Positions 1 through 5,700 of a stretch of 11,320 nt of DNA are shown here, one piece after another (the stretch's first letter is position 1; every line of letters begins with the position of its first letter). The stretch covers positions 1-11,320 of the forward strand of contig JAKFUJ010000055.1 in the NCBI GenBank assembly GCA_021732805.1, given 5' to 3'. The translations under genes were made by a program, and so were the position numbers. Source of the stretch: Betaproteobacteria bacterium (GTDB lineage: Bacteria; Pseudomonadota; Gammaproteobacteria; Burkholderiales; SG8-41). A model generated the notes under the pieces. That model was not told the DNA's origin and searched no databases. It worked only from the letters and a program-made list of their open reading frames with translations.

Positions 1-135
1 CTGGTTGAACAGAAGCGCGGGCCGGTTGGCGGCACGCAGCTCTCAGCGAGCGGTGCCACATTAGCGCACGCACACATAAATGACAACCGGGTATTAAACG
101 GGCAGATCTGGTGGCGGTTTTCCGGGAAATGGGCG
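1..135. other. Left-edge stretch without an assignable gene
   Basis: I find no supported gene here. Plus-strand frame 1 stays open to about base 174, but it runs straight into the terminator hairpin at 143-162 and has no recognisable protein character. On the minus strand an ATG at about 59 opens a frame to the window edge, but only about 20 codons are visible and no clear ribosome binding site precedes it. TTGTCA (minus, 81-86) and GCTAAT (minus, 60-65) resemble promoter boxes but are only 15 bases apart. Confidence 0.4.
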
Positions 136-137
136 AA

Positions 138-165
138 AAAAAGGCAGGGTAAAAACCCTGCCTTT
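138..165 (-). terminator. Rho-independent terminator of the pentapeptide-repeat gene
   Basis: GGCAGGG (143-149) pairs perfectly with CCCTGCC (156-162) around a six-base loop. Read on the minus strand, the stem is followed by a run of seven T residues (136-142). It lies about 20 bases after the minus-strand stop codon at 183-185, so it fits as the terminator of that gene. Confidence 0.85.
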
Positions 166-182
166 CATGACTAAAGCCGAAA

Positions 183-350
183 TTACTTCTTCATTTCGTC
201 TTTTTTCATTTCTTTCTTGCCGTCTTTTTTCATTTCGTCTTTTTTCATTTCTTTTTTCATTTCGTCTTTTTTCGCATCAGCAGCGAACGCCGGGGCAACG
301 GCAACGGTGGCGAACACAGCGGCGATGATGGCAGCAAACAATTTGGTCAT
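183..350 (-). CDS. Small exported pentapeptide MxKDx-repeat-like protein
   Basis: A 55-residue protein. Residues 1-23 form a clear signal peptide: MTK, then a hydrophobic Ala/Val/Ile stretch ending in APAFA. The predicted mature part is only 32 residues and consists almost wholly of short repeats of the type MKKDE and MKKE. It has 14 Lys, 5 Met and 10 acidic residues, and no Cys, Trp or Tyr. This matches the known family of small signal-peptide proteins with near-perfect MxKDx pentapeptides, common in Betaproteobacteria and without an established function. The start is supported by GAGGG six bases before the ATG, and a strong terminator follows the TAA stop. The gene is separated from rluE upstream by 150 bases that hold two inverted repeats, so it is probably its own transcription unit. 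The family call is confident; a role such as metal or anion binding in the periplasm would be a guess. Confidence 0.85.
   Translation of the reverse strand: MTKLFAAIIAAVFATVAVAPAFAADAKKDEMKKEMKKDEMKKDGKKEMKKDEMKK
186..272 (-). repeat. Short tandem coding repeats (12- and 15-base units)
   Basis: Read on the plus strand, the tract is built from TTTTTTCATTTCGTC (15 bases, encoding D-E-M-K-K) and TTTTTTCATTTC (12 bases, encoding E-M-K-K), with one variant unit near 213-224 that reads D-G-K-K. Units are nearly identical at the DNA level, so unit number can easily change by slippage or unequal recombination while the frame is kept, because each unit is a multiple of three. Confidence 0.8.
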
Positions 351-368
351 GATTCCCTCAATGTAAGT

Positions 369-380
369 GGTTGATCAACC
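369..380. promoter_or_regulatory. Perfect 12-bp palindrome in the leader of the pentapeptide gene
   Basis: GGTTGATCAACC is a complete palindrome located 18 bases upstream of the minus-strand ATG at 350. The position, within the probable 5' leader, suits either a protein-binding operator or a small RNA stem next to the ribosome binding site. No regulator is encoded nearby, so function is inference only. Confidence 0.4.
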
Positions 381-393
381 GAGCCTTACGGCC

Positions 394-415
394 CTTGACC
401 GAAAAGCCGGTCAAG
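394..415. promoter_or_regulatory. Inverted repeat between rluE and the pentapeptide gene
   Basis: CTTGACCG (394-401) and CGGTCAAG (408-415) form a perfect 8-bp stem with a six-base loop. No T-run follows on either strand, so it is not a typical intrinsic terminator for rluE, whose stop lies about 85 bases upstream in transcription direction. It may be a leader structure of the pentapeptide gene or an operator. Confidence 0.4.
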
Positions 416-500
416 CGCCTATAACGGGCTTGATGACAGGCGGTTGACAGTCTCGCGTAAGTTTTACCGATAAAAGTATCCCCCCCGAAACAATATTTAT

Positions 501-1127
501 TCATTTGATCTTCACGCAGGTGGGTCGGTCCGGCCGAATCTGGCGACATGGGGCAGTTCTGGCCGATTGGTTGTCACTAATGGTGGACAATTGGGCCTTT
601 TCCCAGGTTCCCAGGGCAATCCCGGCCAAAGTCCACGGACCGACGCTGTAACGGATCAGCCGTAGTGTGGGAAAACCCGCGGCGGCGGTCATTCGCCGGA
701 CCTGGCGATTGCGGCCTTCGCGGATGGTCAGTTGCAGCCATGTTGTGGGGATCGCCTGCCGGACCCGAATCGGCGGGACCCTGGGCCATAACCATTCCGG
801 CGGCGGGACTACAGCGACTTCGGCCGGCCGTGCGCGATAATCCGTCAGCTGGATGCCCGCACGCAATGGCGCAAGGTCATCCTCATCCGGGACACCCTCG
901 ATCTCAACGAAGTAGGTTTTCGGCAGTTTGTGCCGGGGATCAGTGATCAGGTGCTGCAATTCACCGTCGCCGGTCAGTACCACCAGACCTTCACTGTCGG
1001 TGTCCAGCCGCCCAGCCGGGTAGATGCCTGGCATTTCCACAAAATCTTTAAGCGTCTTGTGCCCGCCTGATGGACTGAACTGGCAGATCACGCCATAGGG
1101 TTTGTTGAGCAGGATGACCGGCGACAT
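501..1127 (-). CDS. rluE: RluE-type 23S rRNA pseudouridine synthase
   Basis: Belongs to the RsuA/RluB/E/F family, which converts uridine to pseudouridine in rRNA; RluE of E. coli modifies U2457 of 23S rRNA. The catalytic motif GRLDTDSEGL, with the active Asp, lies near residue 42, and the family C-terminal block EGRNRQVRRMTAAAGFPT is intact. The pieces EWLWPRVPPIR and IPTTWLQL match RluE rather than RluB or RluF. The protein begins directly at the catalytic domain (SPVILLNKPYG) and has no N-terminal S4 domain or basic extension. Compared with the core it carries an extra polar tail of about 27 residues after the GTWEKAQL block. I chose the ATG at 1127; an in-frame GTG at 1133 adds two residues. 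Neither start has a good Shine-Dalgarno sequence. The aceB terminator lies immediately upstream, so it needs a promoter of its own or readthrough from aceB. Confidence 0.88.
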   Translation of the reverse strand: MSPVILLNKPYGVICQFSPSGGHKTLKDFVEMPGIYPAGRLDTDSEGLVVLTGDGELQHLITDPRHKLPKTYFVEIEGVPDEDDLAPLRAGIQLTDYRARPAEVAVVPPPEWLWPRVPPIRVRQAIPTTWLQLTIREGRNRQVRRMTAAAGFPTLRLIRYSVGPWTLAGIALGTWEKAQLSTISDNQSARTAPCRQIRPDRPTCVKIK

Positions 1128-1142
1128 TGACACATTGTACGT

Positions 1143-1170
1143 AAAAAGGCCCCTGCGAATGCAGAGGCCT
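1143..1170 (-). terminator. Rho-independent terminator of aceB
   Basis: AGGCC-C-CTGC (1147-1156) pairs with GCAG-A-GGCCT (1161-1170), with one internal mismatch and a four-base loop. On the minus strand the stem is followed by five T residues (1143-1147). It starts about 21 bases after the aceB stop and ends only about 15 bases before the rluE start. Confidence 0.8.
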
Positions 1171-1191
1171 TTGTGAAACCTGTGGCGCTTA

Positions 1192-2820
1192 TCAAGCCGC
1201 GACTCTGGCTTCGACTGCCTTGGTCAACTGCTCATAACCGGGAAGCGTCAGGAATTCCACATAATCGTTGCTGGTGGTGATTTCATCGAAGAGCAGGGCA
1301 GCTTCTTCATAACGGCCTGCGTTCCAGGCTTCCTCGCCGAGTTCGCGACGCACCCGCGCCAGCTCTTCCGGCAGCATCTTGCGAAACATGTCCTTGGTGA
1401 CCTTGCGGCCGTCATCAAGAACACCTTTCGGGCTGCGCATCCATTGCCAGATCTGCGAGCGTGAAATTTCCGCGGTGGCGGCGTCTTCCATCAGGTTGTA
1501 GACCGGTACACAGCCATTGCCGGCGAGCCAGGCGCCGATGTACTGGATGCCGACGCTGATGTTGTTGCGCAGGCCGGCTTCGCTGATCGGGCCTTCGGGC
1601 TGGAAATCCAGCAGTTCCTTTGCGGTGACCTTGACGTCCGGCCGCTGGCGACTGACCTGGTTCGCGGTCGGCATGTGTTTGTCGAATATTTCCCTGGCGA
1701 TGCCGACCAGCCCCGGATGCGCGACCCAGGTGCCGTCGCAGCCGTCGGTGGCTTCGCGTTCCTTGTCGGCGCGCACCTTGGCCAGCGCCGCGTCATTCGC
1801 AGCGGGGTCACCCTTGATCGGGATCTGCGCGGCCATGCCGCCCATCGCAAACGCCTTGCGCTTGTGGCAGGTCTGGATCAGCAGCAGGGCATAGGCGCGC
1901 ATGAACGGTGCGGTCATTGTCACCTGACTGCGGTCGGCGAGGCAGAAATCCTTGTTGGAGCGGAATTTCTTGATGCAGCTGAAAATATAATCCCAGCGGC
2001 CGATATTGAGTCCGACGCAGTGGTCGCGCAGCTCGTAGAGGATTTCATCCATTTCGAATGCGGCGAGTACGGTTTCGATCAGCACCGTGGCCTTGATCGT
2101 GCCTTGCGGAATGCCGAGTTCGCGCTGAGACATGACGAATAGGTCGTTCCACAACCGCGCCTCAAGATGGCTTTCCATTTTCGGCAGATAGAAGTAGGGA
2201 CCGGTGTCGCGGGAAAGGGCTTCCTTGGCGTTATGAAAAAAATACAGCGCAAAATCAAAAATCGCGCCGGAAACCGGATCGCCGTCGATCAGCACATGGT
2301 TTTCCATCAGATGCCAGCCGCGCGGCCGCACCAGCAGCGTGGCGATTTTTTCGTTGAGTTTGTAGTTTTTGCCTTCGGGACTTTGGAACGTGGCCGAGCG
2401 GCGGATGGCGTCGCGCAGATTGATCTGACCTTCGATCATGTTGCTCCAGGTCGGTGCATTCGAATCCTCGAAATCCGCCATGAACACATTGGCGCCGCAG
2501 TTGAGCGCGTTGATCACCATCTTGCGATCGGTGGGGCCGGTAATTTCGACGCGGCGATCCTGCAGGTCTGCGGGTACCGTGCCTATGGTCCAGTTGCTTT
2601 CACGTATTGTCCTGGTTGAGGCGAGAAAGTCGGGCAGCTTGCCGGCGTCGAAGCCGGTCTGGCGAACGGCGCGTTGCGCCATCAGTTCGCGGCGCCGCGT
2701 TTCGAATTTGCGCGACAGTTTTGCGACAAATGCGATGGCTTGCGGAGTCAGAATTTCGCTGTAAGCGGCAGGAAGAACACCGATTATTTCGATGCCTTCG
2801 GGAAAACGCGAGGTAGTCAT
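1192..2820 (-). CDS. aceB: Malate synthase A
   Basis: Condenses glyoxylate with acetyl-CoA to malate, the second step of the glyoxylate bypass, in the cytoplasm. The 542-residue length fits the A isoform (about 530-545) rather than the longer G isoform. Visible signatures are FMADFEDSNAPTW near residues 113-125, which includes acidic residues of the Mg site; VRPRGWH near 165 with the glyoxylate-binding Arg; LNIGRWDYIFS in the central barrel; and NLMEDAATAEISR with the probable catalytic base Asp446, which matches Asp447 of the E. coli enzyme. I chose the ATG at 2820 because CGAGGTG lies six bases upstream; an in-frame GTG three codons earlier is possible but would swallow that site. It is followed by a terminator and preceded by an AT-rich leader with an inverted repeat, so it is probably a regulated single-gene unit. 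No isocitrate lyase gene is in the window. Confidence 0.96.
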   Translation of the reverse strand: MTTSRFPEGIEIIGVLPAAYSEILTPQAIAFVAKLSRKFETRRRELMAQRAVRQTGFDAGKLPDFLASTRTIRESNWTIGTVPADLQDRRVEITGPTDRKMVINALNCGANVFMADFEDSNAPTWSNMIEGQINLRDAIRRSATFQSPEGKNYKLNEKIATLLVRPRGWHLMENHVLIDGDPVSGAIFDFALYFFHNAKEALSRDTGPYFYLPKMESHLEARLWNDLFVMSQRELGIPQGTIKATVLIETVLAAFEMDEILYELRDHCVGLNIGRWDYIFSCIKKFRSNKDFCLADRSQVTMTAPFMRAYALLLIQTCHKRKAFAMGGMAAQIPIKGDPAANDAALAKVRADKEREATDGCDGTWVAHPGLVGIAREIFDKHMPTANQVSRQRPDVKVTAKELLDFQPEGPISEAGLRNNISVGIQYIGAWLAGNGCVPVYNLMEDAATAEISRSQIWQWMRSPKGVLDDGRKVTKDMFRKMLPEELARVRRELGEEAWNAGRYEEAALLFDEITTSNDYVEFLTLPGYEQLTKAVEARVAA

Positions 2821-2852
2821 GGGAGGCACCTCGATTCGGGTGGAATCTGTAA

Positions 2853-2867
2853 TTTCATAATATGAAA
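2853..2867. promoter_or_regulatory. Candidate operator in the aceB leader
   Basis: TTTCATA-A-TATGAAA is a perfect 7-bp inverted repeat around a single central base. An overlapping wider repeat, ATATGA (2860-2865) with TCATAT (2875-2880), lies next to it. The site is about 33-47 bases upstream of the aceB ATG and downstream of the putative -10 box, a position expected for repression. Glyoxylate-bypass genes are commonly repressed by dedicated regulators; which family binds here cannot be told from the sequence. Confidence 0.5.
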
Positions 2868-2895
2868 AATAATGTCATATCTATTGCTGCAATGC

Positions 2896-2925
2896 ATTAT
2901 ACATAGAATTCCACAATGCCCAGAA
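2896..2925 (-). promoter_or_regulatory. Putative aceB promoter
   Basis: On the minus strand a perfect TATAAT (2896-2901) is preceded, after 18 bases, by the weak -35 match TTCTGG (2920-2925). The predicted start of transcription, near 2889, gives a leader of roughly 70 bases that contains the inverted repeat at 2853-2867. A weak -35 fits a promoter that needs an activator, but this is inference. Confidence 0.45.
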
Positions 2926-3030
2926 TTTGTATAGCAGGTAATTTTTCAACAGGGATTGTCGGGATTAACGCCAATCAGGCCCGATTGCCGCTATGCGGCA
3001 TGACGGCTTGGCGCCACGATGTCGCCAGAA

Positions 3031-3064
3031 AAAAACAACGCCCGCAATTGCGGGCGTTGTTTTT
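3031..3064 (-). terminator. Bidirectional terminator after the 458-residue protein gene
   Basis: A perfect palindrome: AAAAACAACGCCCGCAA (3031-3047) and its exact reverse complement (3048-3064). The GC-rich core ACAACGCCCGC is flanked by A and T runs on both sides, so it can terminate in either direction. It lies about 45 bases after the minus-strand stop at 3108. Only minus-strand genes flank it, so the plus-strand activity has no obvious client. Confidence 0.85.
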
Positions 3065-3107
3065 AAAAACCGCCGGGATCAAGGCCCCGTCGGGGTGACA
3101 GGCAGAG

Positions 3108-4484
3108 TTATTGGCTGCCCCACGGCTTGATAGCGGCCTTCAACTGGTTGTAACCATCAAGATAACGCGGCCGTTTATCGCTGTAGATCTTGTCGAAGGT
3201 CGCCAGTTGTGCGTCCAGCCAGCCGGCAAGTTCCTTGTTTTCAGGGTTGGCGGCCTTGTAGGCTTCGTTGATCAACACGAAATGGATGCGCGGGTCATAG
3301 GGTTGTTTTTCACCGCCCACGGTTTCATCGCCGTCGAGCAGACGCAGCAGCATGGCATCAGCGGAGCCGAGAGTCTGTTCGAAAATCGGCGCGCCCTGGA
3401 CGCGGTACATGACGCTGGTCATGTCCTTGCCGTTGGTCATGGTGAAGCCCATTTCCTTCCATACGTCGCCCATTTTTTTGCCGGTCTTGGCGTGGTCCAG
3501 AATGATCTGGCCCCAGGCGCGCAGCACATCGGGTGCGTCCGCCATCAAGTCGGTCAGGCGGTCGCCGTCGAGGTCGGTCGCATAAACGATGCAGGCGCGC
3601 TTCTGAATCATGTCATGCAGCAGCAGGCCGAAATTGGTGTCGGAGATGTGCTCATAGATGTCACCGCCCCAGTTTTCCATGCCGGCCTTGAAGTCTTTCG
3701 GCAGCAGCGCGGCGATGGCATCGACGTTGGCCTTGTGTTCCTCGTAGGCATCGACCGAATACTGGCGCTTTAATTTGTACTTGGTGCCCTGAAGCAGCCA
3801 GCGCATGATGCCGGCGTTGACGGCGTCCTCTTTGGCCTGCGTCGGTTTGGTGGCAACGCGACCGATCTGGCCGGTTTCGTGAACCATCTTCAGGAACAGG
3901 CGGGCGGCGTAGGCCATGCGGATGCCCGGCGTGTTCATTTCCGAATGGATATTGCCGGTAGCTTTGTCGACGACGAATTTCTTGTTGTCCTGCGAGTACG
4001 GCAGGCCAGGCATGAAGCGGATGCTGGTGATGCCGCCGTAGGGGCGCACATTGCAATAGACGCCCGCAGCGGTGCGCAGCGGCGCATTGGCGGATTTGCC
4101 TGCGACCACGACTTTTTTGCCGTTGTCATTGACCATGAAGTCGCCGGCGGTCGACCATTTCAGACAGGTGTTGTCCATCTTGCCGAACCACTCGAGCGAG
4201 ACGAGTTTGGAATCGTGGCTGAACTGCGCCATCATCGGCACGCCGAGGAAGGGCAGGCCGAGTACGTCCAGCGCCATGATCGTGCCGTTCAGCGCAAACA
4301 TGTCGGTAAACGCGTGCGCTACGGGTTTGACGTCGCCAGCGCTGTTGCCGCCTTCCCAGATCACGGCATCGCTAAAGCCGGTCGGCTGTACTTTAGAGCG
4401 TTTGTAGATGCTGTCCAGATATTTGAACAGGTCGCCGTTCTGTTCTTCCTGCGCGATTTTGAGCAGGTCGAGTTTTGCAGTCAT
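3108..4484 (-). CDS. Conserved-looking cytosolic protein of unknown function (458 aa)
   Basis: I do not recognise this protein. The start is well supported: GGAGA sits eight bases before the ATG at 4484, and the frame is closed by a strong terminator. It has no signal peptide and no obvious membrane segment, so it should be cytosolic. Composition is that of a globular enzyme: Gly-rich segments WEGGNSAGD (about residues 44-52) and VYCNVRPYGGITSIRFMPG (about 142-160), many aromatic residues, and only a few Cys. An acidic loop ATDLDGDRLTD (about 307-317) resembles metal-binding D-x-D-G-D loops of sugar-phosphate mutases, but the Ser-phosphate and sugar-binding motifs of that family are not visible. 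It lies between aceB and cspA in the same direction, yet terminators separate all three, so it is probably monocistronic. A link to the glyoxylate bypass is only suggested by proximity. Confidence 0.85.
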   Translation of the reverse strand: MTAKLDLLKIAQEEQNGDLFKYLDSIYKRSKVQPTGFSDAVIWEGGNSAGDVKPVAHAFTDMFALNGTIMALDVLGLPFLGVPMMAQFSHDSKLVSLEWFGKMDNTCLKWSTAGDFMVNDNGKKVVVAGKSANAPLRTAAGVYCNVRPYGGITSIRFMPGLPYSQDNKKFVVDKATGNIHSEMNTPGIRMAYAARLFLKMVHETGQIGRVATKPTQAKEDAVNAGIMRWLLQGTKYKLKRQYSVDAYEEHKANVDAIAALLPKDFKAGMENWGGDIYEHISDTNFGLLLHDMIQKRACIVYATDLDGDRLTDLMADAPDVLRAWGQIILDHAKTGKKMGDVWKEMGFTMTNGKDMTSVMYRVQGAPIFEQTLGSADAMLLRLLDGDETVGGEKQPYDPRIHFVLINEAYKAANPENKELAGWLDAQLATFDKIYSDKRPRYLDGYNQLKAAIKPWGSQ

Positions 4485-4621
4485 GATTCTATGTCTCCGT
4501 TCGGATTTTTCGGTCAAATGATCTGTCGGTTGTGGCGATCTGCAGGGGCTTCCCGGGGCGTTCCGCGAGCGGGATCGGTGATGGGGCTTCCGTCGCTCTA
4601 CACAGGCTGGTCCGACGCCGG

Positions 4622-4650
4622 ATTATCTCATTGTTTGCATTCGGCATAAA
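4622..4650 (-). promoter_or_regulatory. Putative promoter of the 458-residue protein gene
   Basis: On the minus strand GATAAT (4622-4627, five of six matches to the -10 consensus) follows TTTATG (4645-4650) at exactly 17 bases. It would give a leader of about 130 bases, lying between the cspA terminator and the gene. The -35 match is weak. Confidence 0.35.
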
Positions 4651-4676
4651 CGATCGCGGCGCCGGCCGTTTGTCGC

Positions 4677-4714
4677 AGAAAAAAGCCCGCAGGACCATCA
4701 AGGTCTGCGGGCTT
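4677..4714 (-). terminator. Rho-independent terminator of cspA
   Basis: AAGCCCGCAG (4683-4692) pairs with CTGCGGGCTT (4705-4714), extended inward by ACC with GGT after a one-base bulge, leaving a five-base loop. On the minus strand a run of T residues (4678-4684) follows the stem. It lies about 50 bases after the cspA stop codon. Confidence 0.85.
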
Positions 4715-4764
4715 CGTCCGGCGCAGGGCCGCAGGCATTGCTGCCGGCGGCAAAAATCACAGCT

Positions 4765-4968
4765 TCAGGCTGCTTGGATGTTAGAGGCTTGCTTACCCTT
4801 CGGGCCCTGGGTGACTTCGAAAGACACTTTCTGGCCTTCTTTCAGTGTCTTGAAGCCATTCATCTGGATCGCGGAGAAGTGCGCGAAAAGATCTTCGCTG
4901 CCGTCATCCGGAGTGATGAACCCGTAACCTTTGGAGTCATTGAACCATTTCACAGTACCAGTTGCCAT
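4765..4968 (-). CDS. Cold-shock domain protein (CspA family)
   Basis: A 67-residue single cold-shock domain that binds single-stranded RNA and DNA and acts as an RNA chaperone. Both nucleic-acid motifs are present: KGYGFI (RNP1, near residues 15-20) and DLFAHFSAI (RNP2, near 28-36). The start MATGTVKWFND is typical for the family; an upstream in-frame extension to 5037 has no family support and is rejected. A weak AGG lies a few bases before the ATG. A good promoter at 5092-5120 predicts a leader of about 115 bases, long as in cold-regulated csp genes, where the leader controls translation and stability. Several paralogues usually exist, so the exact csp letter cannot be given. It is divergent from clpS. 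Confidence 0.95.
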   Translation of the reverse strand: MATGTVKWFNDSKGYGFITPDDGSEDLFAHFSAIQMNGFKTLKEGQKVSFEVTQGPKGKQASNIQAA

Positions 4969-5091
4969 ATGCCTGCCTTGATAGAAAAGCGGATGGGCTC
5001 CGCGATTTGTTCGAGTTCCAAGGATTGCACCGGCCAAACTGTGGTACTGCGCTGGTCTTGCGACAATGCCCGAACCCCAACACCCGACTGC

Positions 5092-5120
5092 TTTCTAGGT
5101 TATTTGTCCGGGAAAGTCAA
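5092..5120 (-). promoter_or_regulatory. Putative cspA-family gene promoter
   Basis: On the minus strand TTGACT (5115-5120, five of six) and TAGAAA (5092-5097, four of six) are separated by exactly 17 bases. It sits about 125 bases upstream of the cold-shock protein ATG and would give a long untranslated leader, as expected for this family. Confidence 0.55.
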
Positions 5121-5172
5121 GTCTGCCGGGGAAAGCCGGGAATCGCCCGCTTTTCCCAGTGTTTGCAACCAC

Positions 5173-5200
5173 TTGAAAAATTCCCCATTCCGGAGACAAT
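5173..5200 (+). promoter_or_regulatory. Putative clpS promoter
   Basis: TTGAAA (5173-5178) and GACAAT (5195-5200) are separated by 16 bases. It would start transcription near 5208 and give a leader of about 95 bases. The leader includes an 8-bp stem, CGCCAGCC (5219-5226) with GGCTGGCG (5238-5245), around an 11-base loop. Confidence 0.4.
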
Positions 5201-5303
5201 AGGTTCACAGCGGGTTCGCGCCAGCCGTGCAGTGGGTGGCTGGCGATTGCAAAACAGGATTACAGGCCCCATTTGAAGCACGTAACGCAAACAGTTCAAT
5301 GGT

Positions 5304-5612
5304 ATGGCAATCAGGCAGCGTGAAGACACCGTCCTTGAGGCGAAACGCACCAAAACCAAGCCGCCACCGATGTTCAAGGTGCTGTTGCTTAACGACGATT
5401 ACACGCCCATGGATTTCGTCGTCAGTGTCCTGCAGCGGTTTTTTTCCCTCAGTCGCGAACGCGCGACCCAGGTCATGCTCAAGGTTCACCGCGACGGCAT
5501 GGGAGTCTGCGGTATATTTCCGAGAGATGTTGCGGCAACCAAAGTCGAACAGGTAAAGTCGTACGCCAAACAGCACCAACATCCGTTACAGTGCGTAATG
5601 GAAGAGAATTGA
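5304..5612 (+). CDS. clpS: ATP-dependent Clp protease adaptor ClpS
   Basis: A 102-residue cytosolic adaptor that binds proteins with bulky N-terminal residues (N-end rule) and hands them to the ClpA unfoldase of ClpAP. The flexible N-terminal arm (residues 1-22) needed to engage ClpA is followed by the folded core. The specificity pocket is intact: LLLNDDYTPM with Asn30 and Asp31, and KVHRDG with His62, match Asn34, Asp35 and His66 of E. coli ClpS. The C-terminal block QHQHPLQCVMEEN is standard. Its start has no clear Shine-Dalgarno sequence; the alternative ATG at 5370 would remove the arm and has none either. clpA follows after 84 bases with no terminator, so the two are probably one operon. 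If ClpA is truncated as the sequence shows, this adaptor may have lost its partner. Confidence 0.96.
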   Translation: MAIRQREDTVLEAKRTKTKPPPMFKVLLLNDDYTPMDFVVSVLQRFFSLSRERATQVMLKVHRDGMGVCGIFPRDVAATKVEQVKSYAKQHQHPLQCVMEEN

Positions 5613-5676
5613 AGCAGGCGAATTGCGGCAACGAATCTGAAGTAATGAATTTGAAGCGATACCAGCGAGGTCTCAC

Positions 5677-5700
5677 ATGCCCATGATCGGACAGCCATGA
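5677..5700 (+). CDS. Seven-codon mini-ORF overlapping the clpA start
   Basis: ATG CCC ATG ATC GGA CAG CCA TGA encodes M-P-M-I-G-Q-P. It has a better ribosome binding site (GAGG, six bases before its ATG) than clpA itself. Its TGA overlaps the clpA ATG as ATGA at 5697-5700. This arrangement would allow ribosomes finishing the mini-ORF to restart on clpA. That it is translated is inference; a chance ORF this short is possible. Confidence 0.4.
   Translation: MPMIGQP

Noticed and set aside
60..86. Possible minus-strand promoter TTGTCA...GCTAAT at the left edge
   Set aside because: Spacing is only 15 bases and the downstream reading frame leaves the window after about 20 codons, so there is not enough support.
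186..272. Repeat tract considered as a CRISPR array or intergenic satellite
   Set aside because: The units are direct 12-15 base coding repeats without spacers, in frame within a signal-peptide protein.
2916..3098. 60-codon plus-strand ORF between aceB and the 458-residue protein gene
   Set aside because: It reads through the palindromic terminator at 3031-3064, has no ribosome binding site, and has no protein-like character.
3879..4649. 256-codon plus-strand ORF opposite the start of the 458-residue protein gene
   Set aside because: Antisense shadow; the minus frame has a good ribosome binding site, promoter and terminator.
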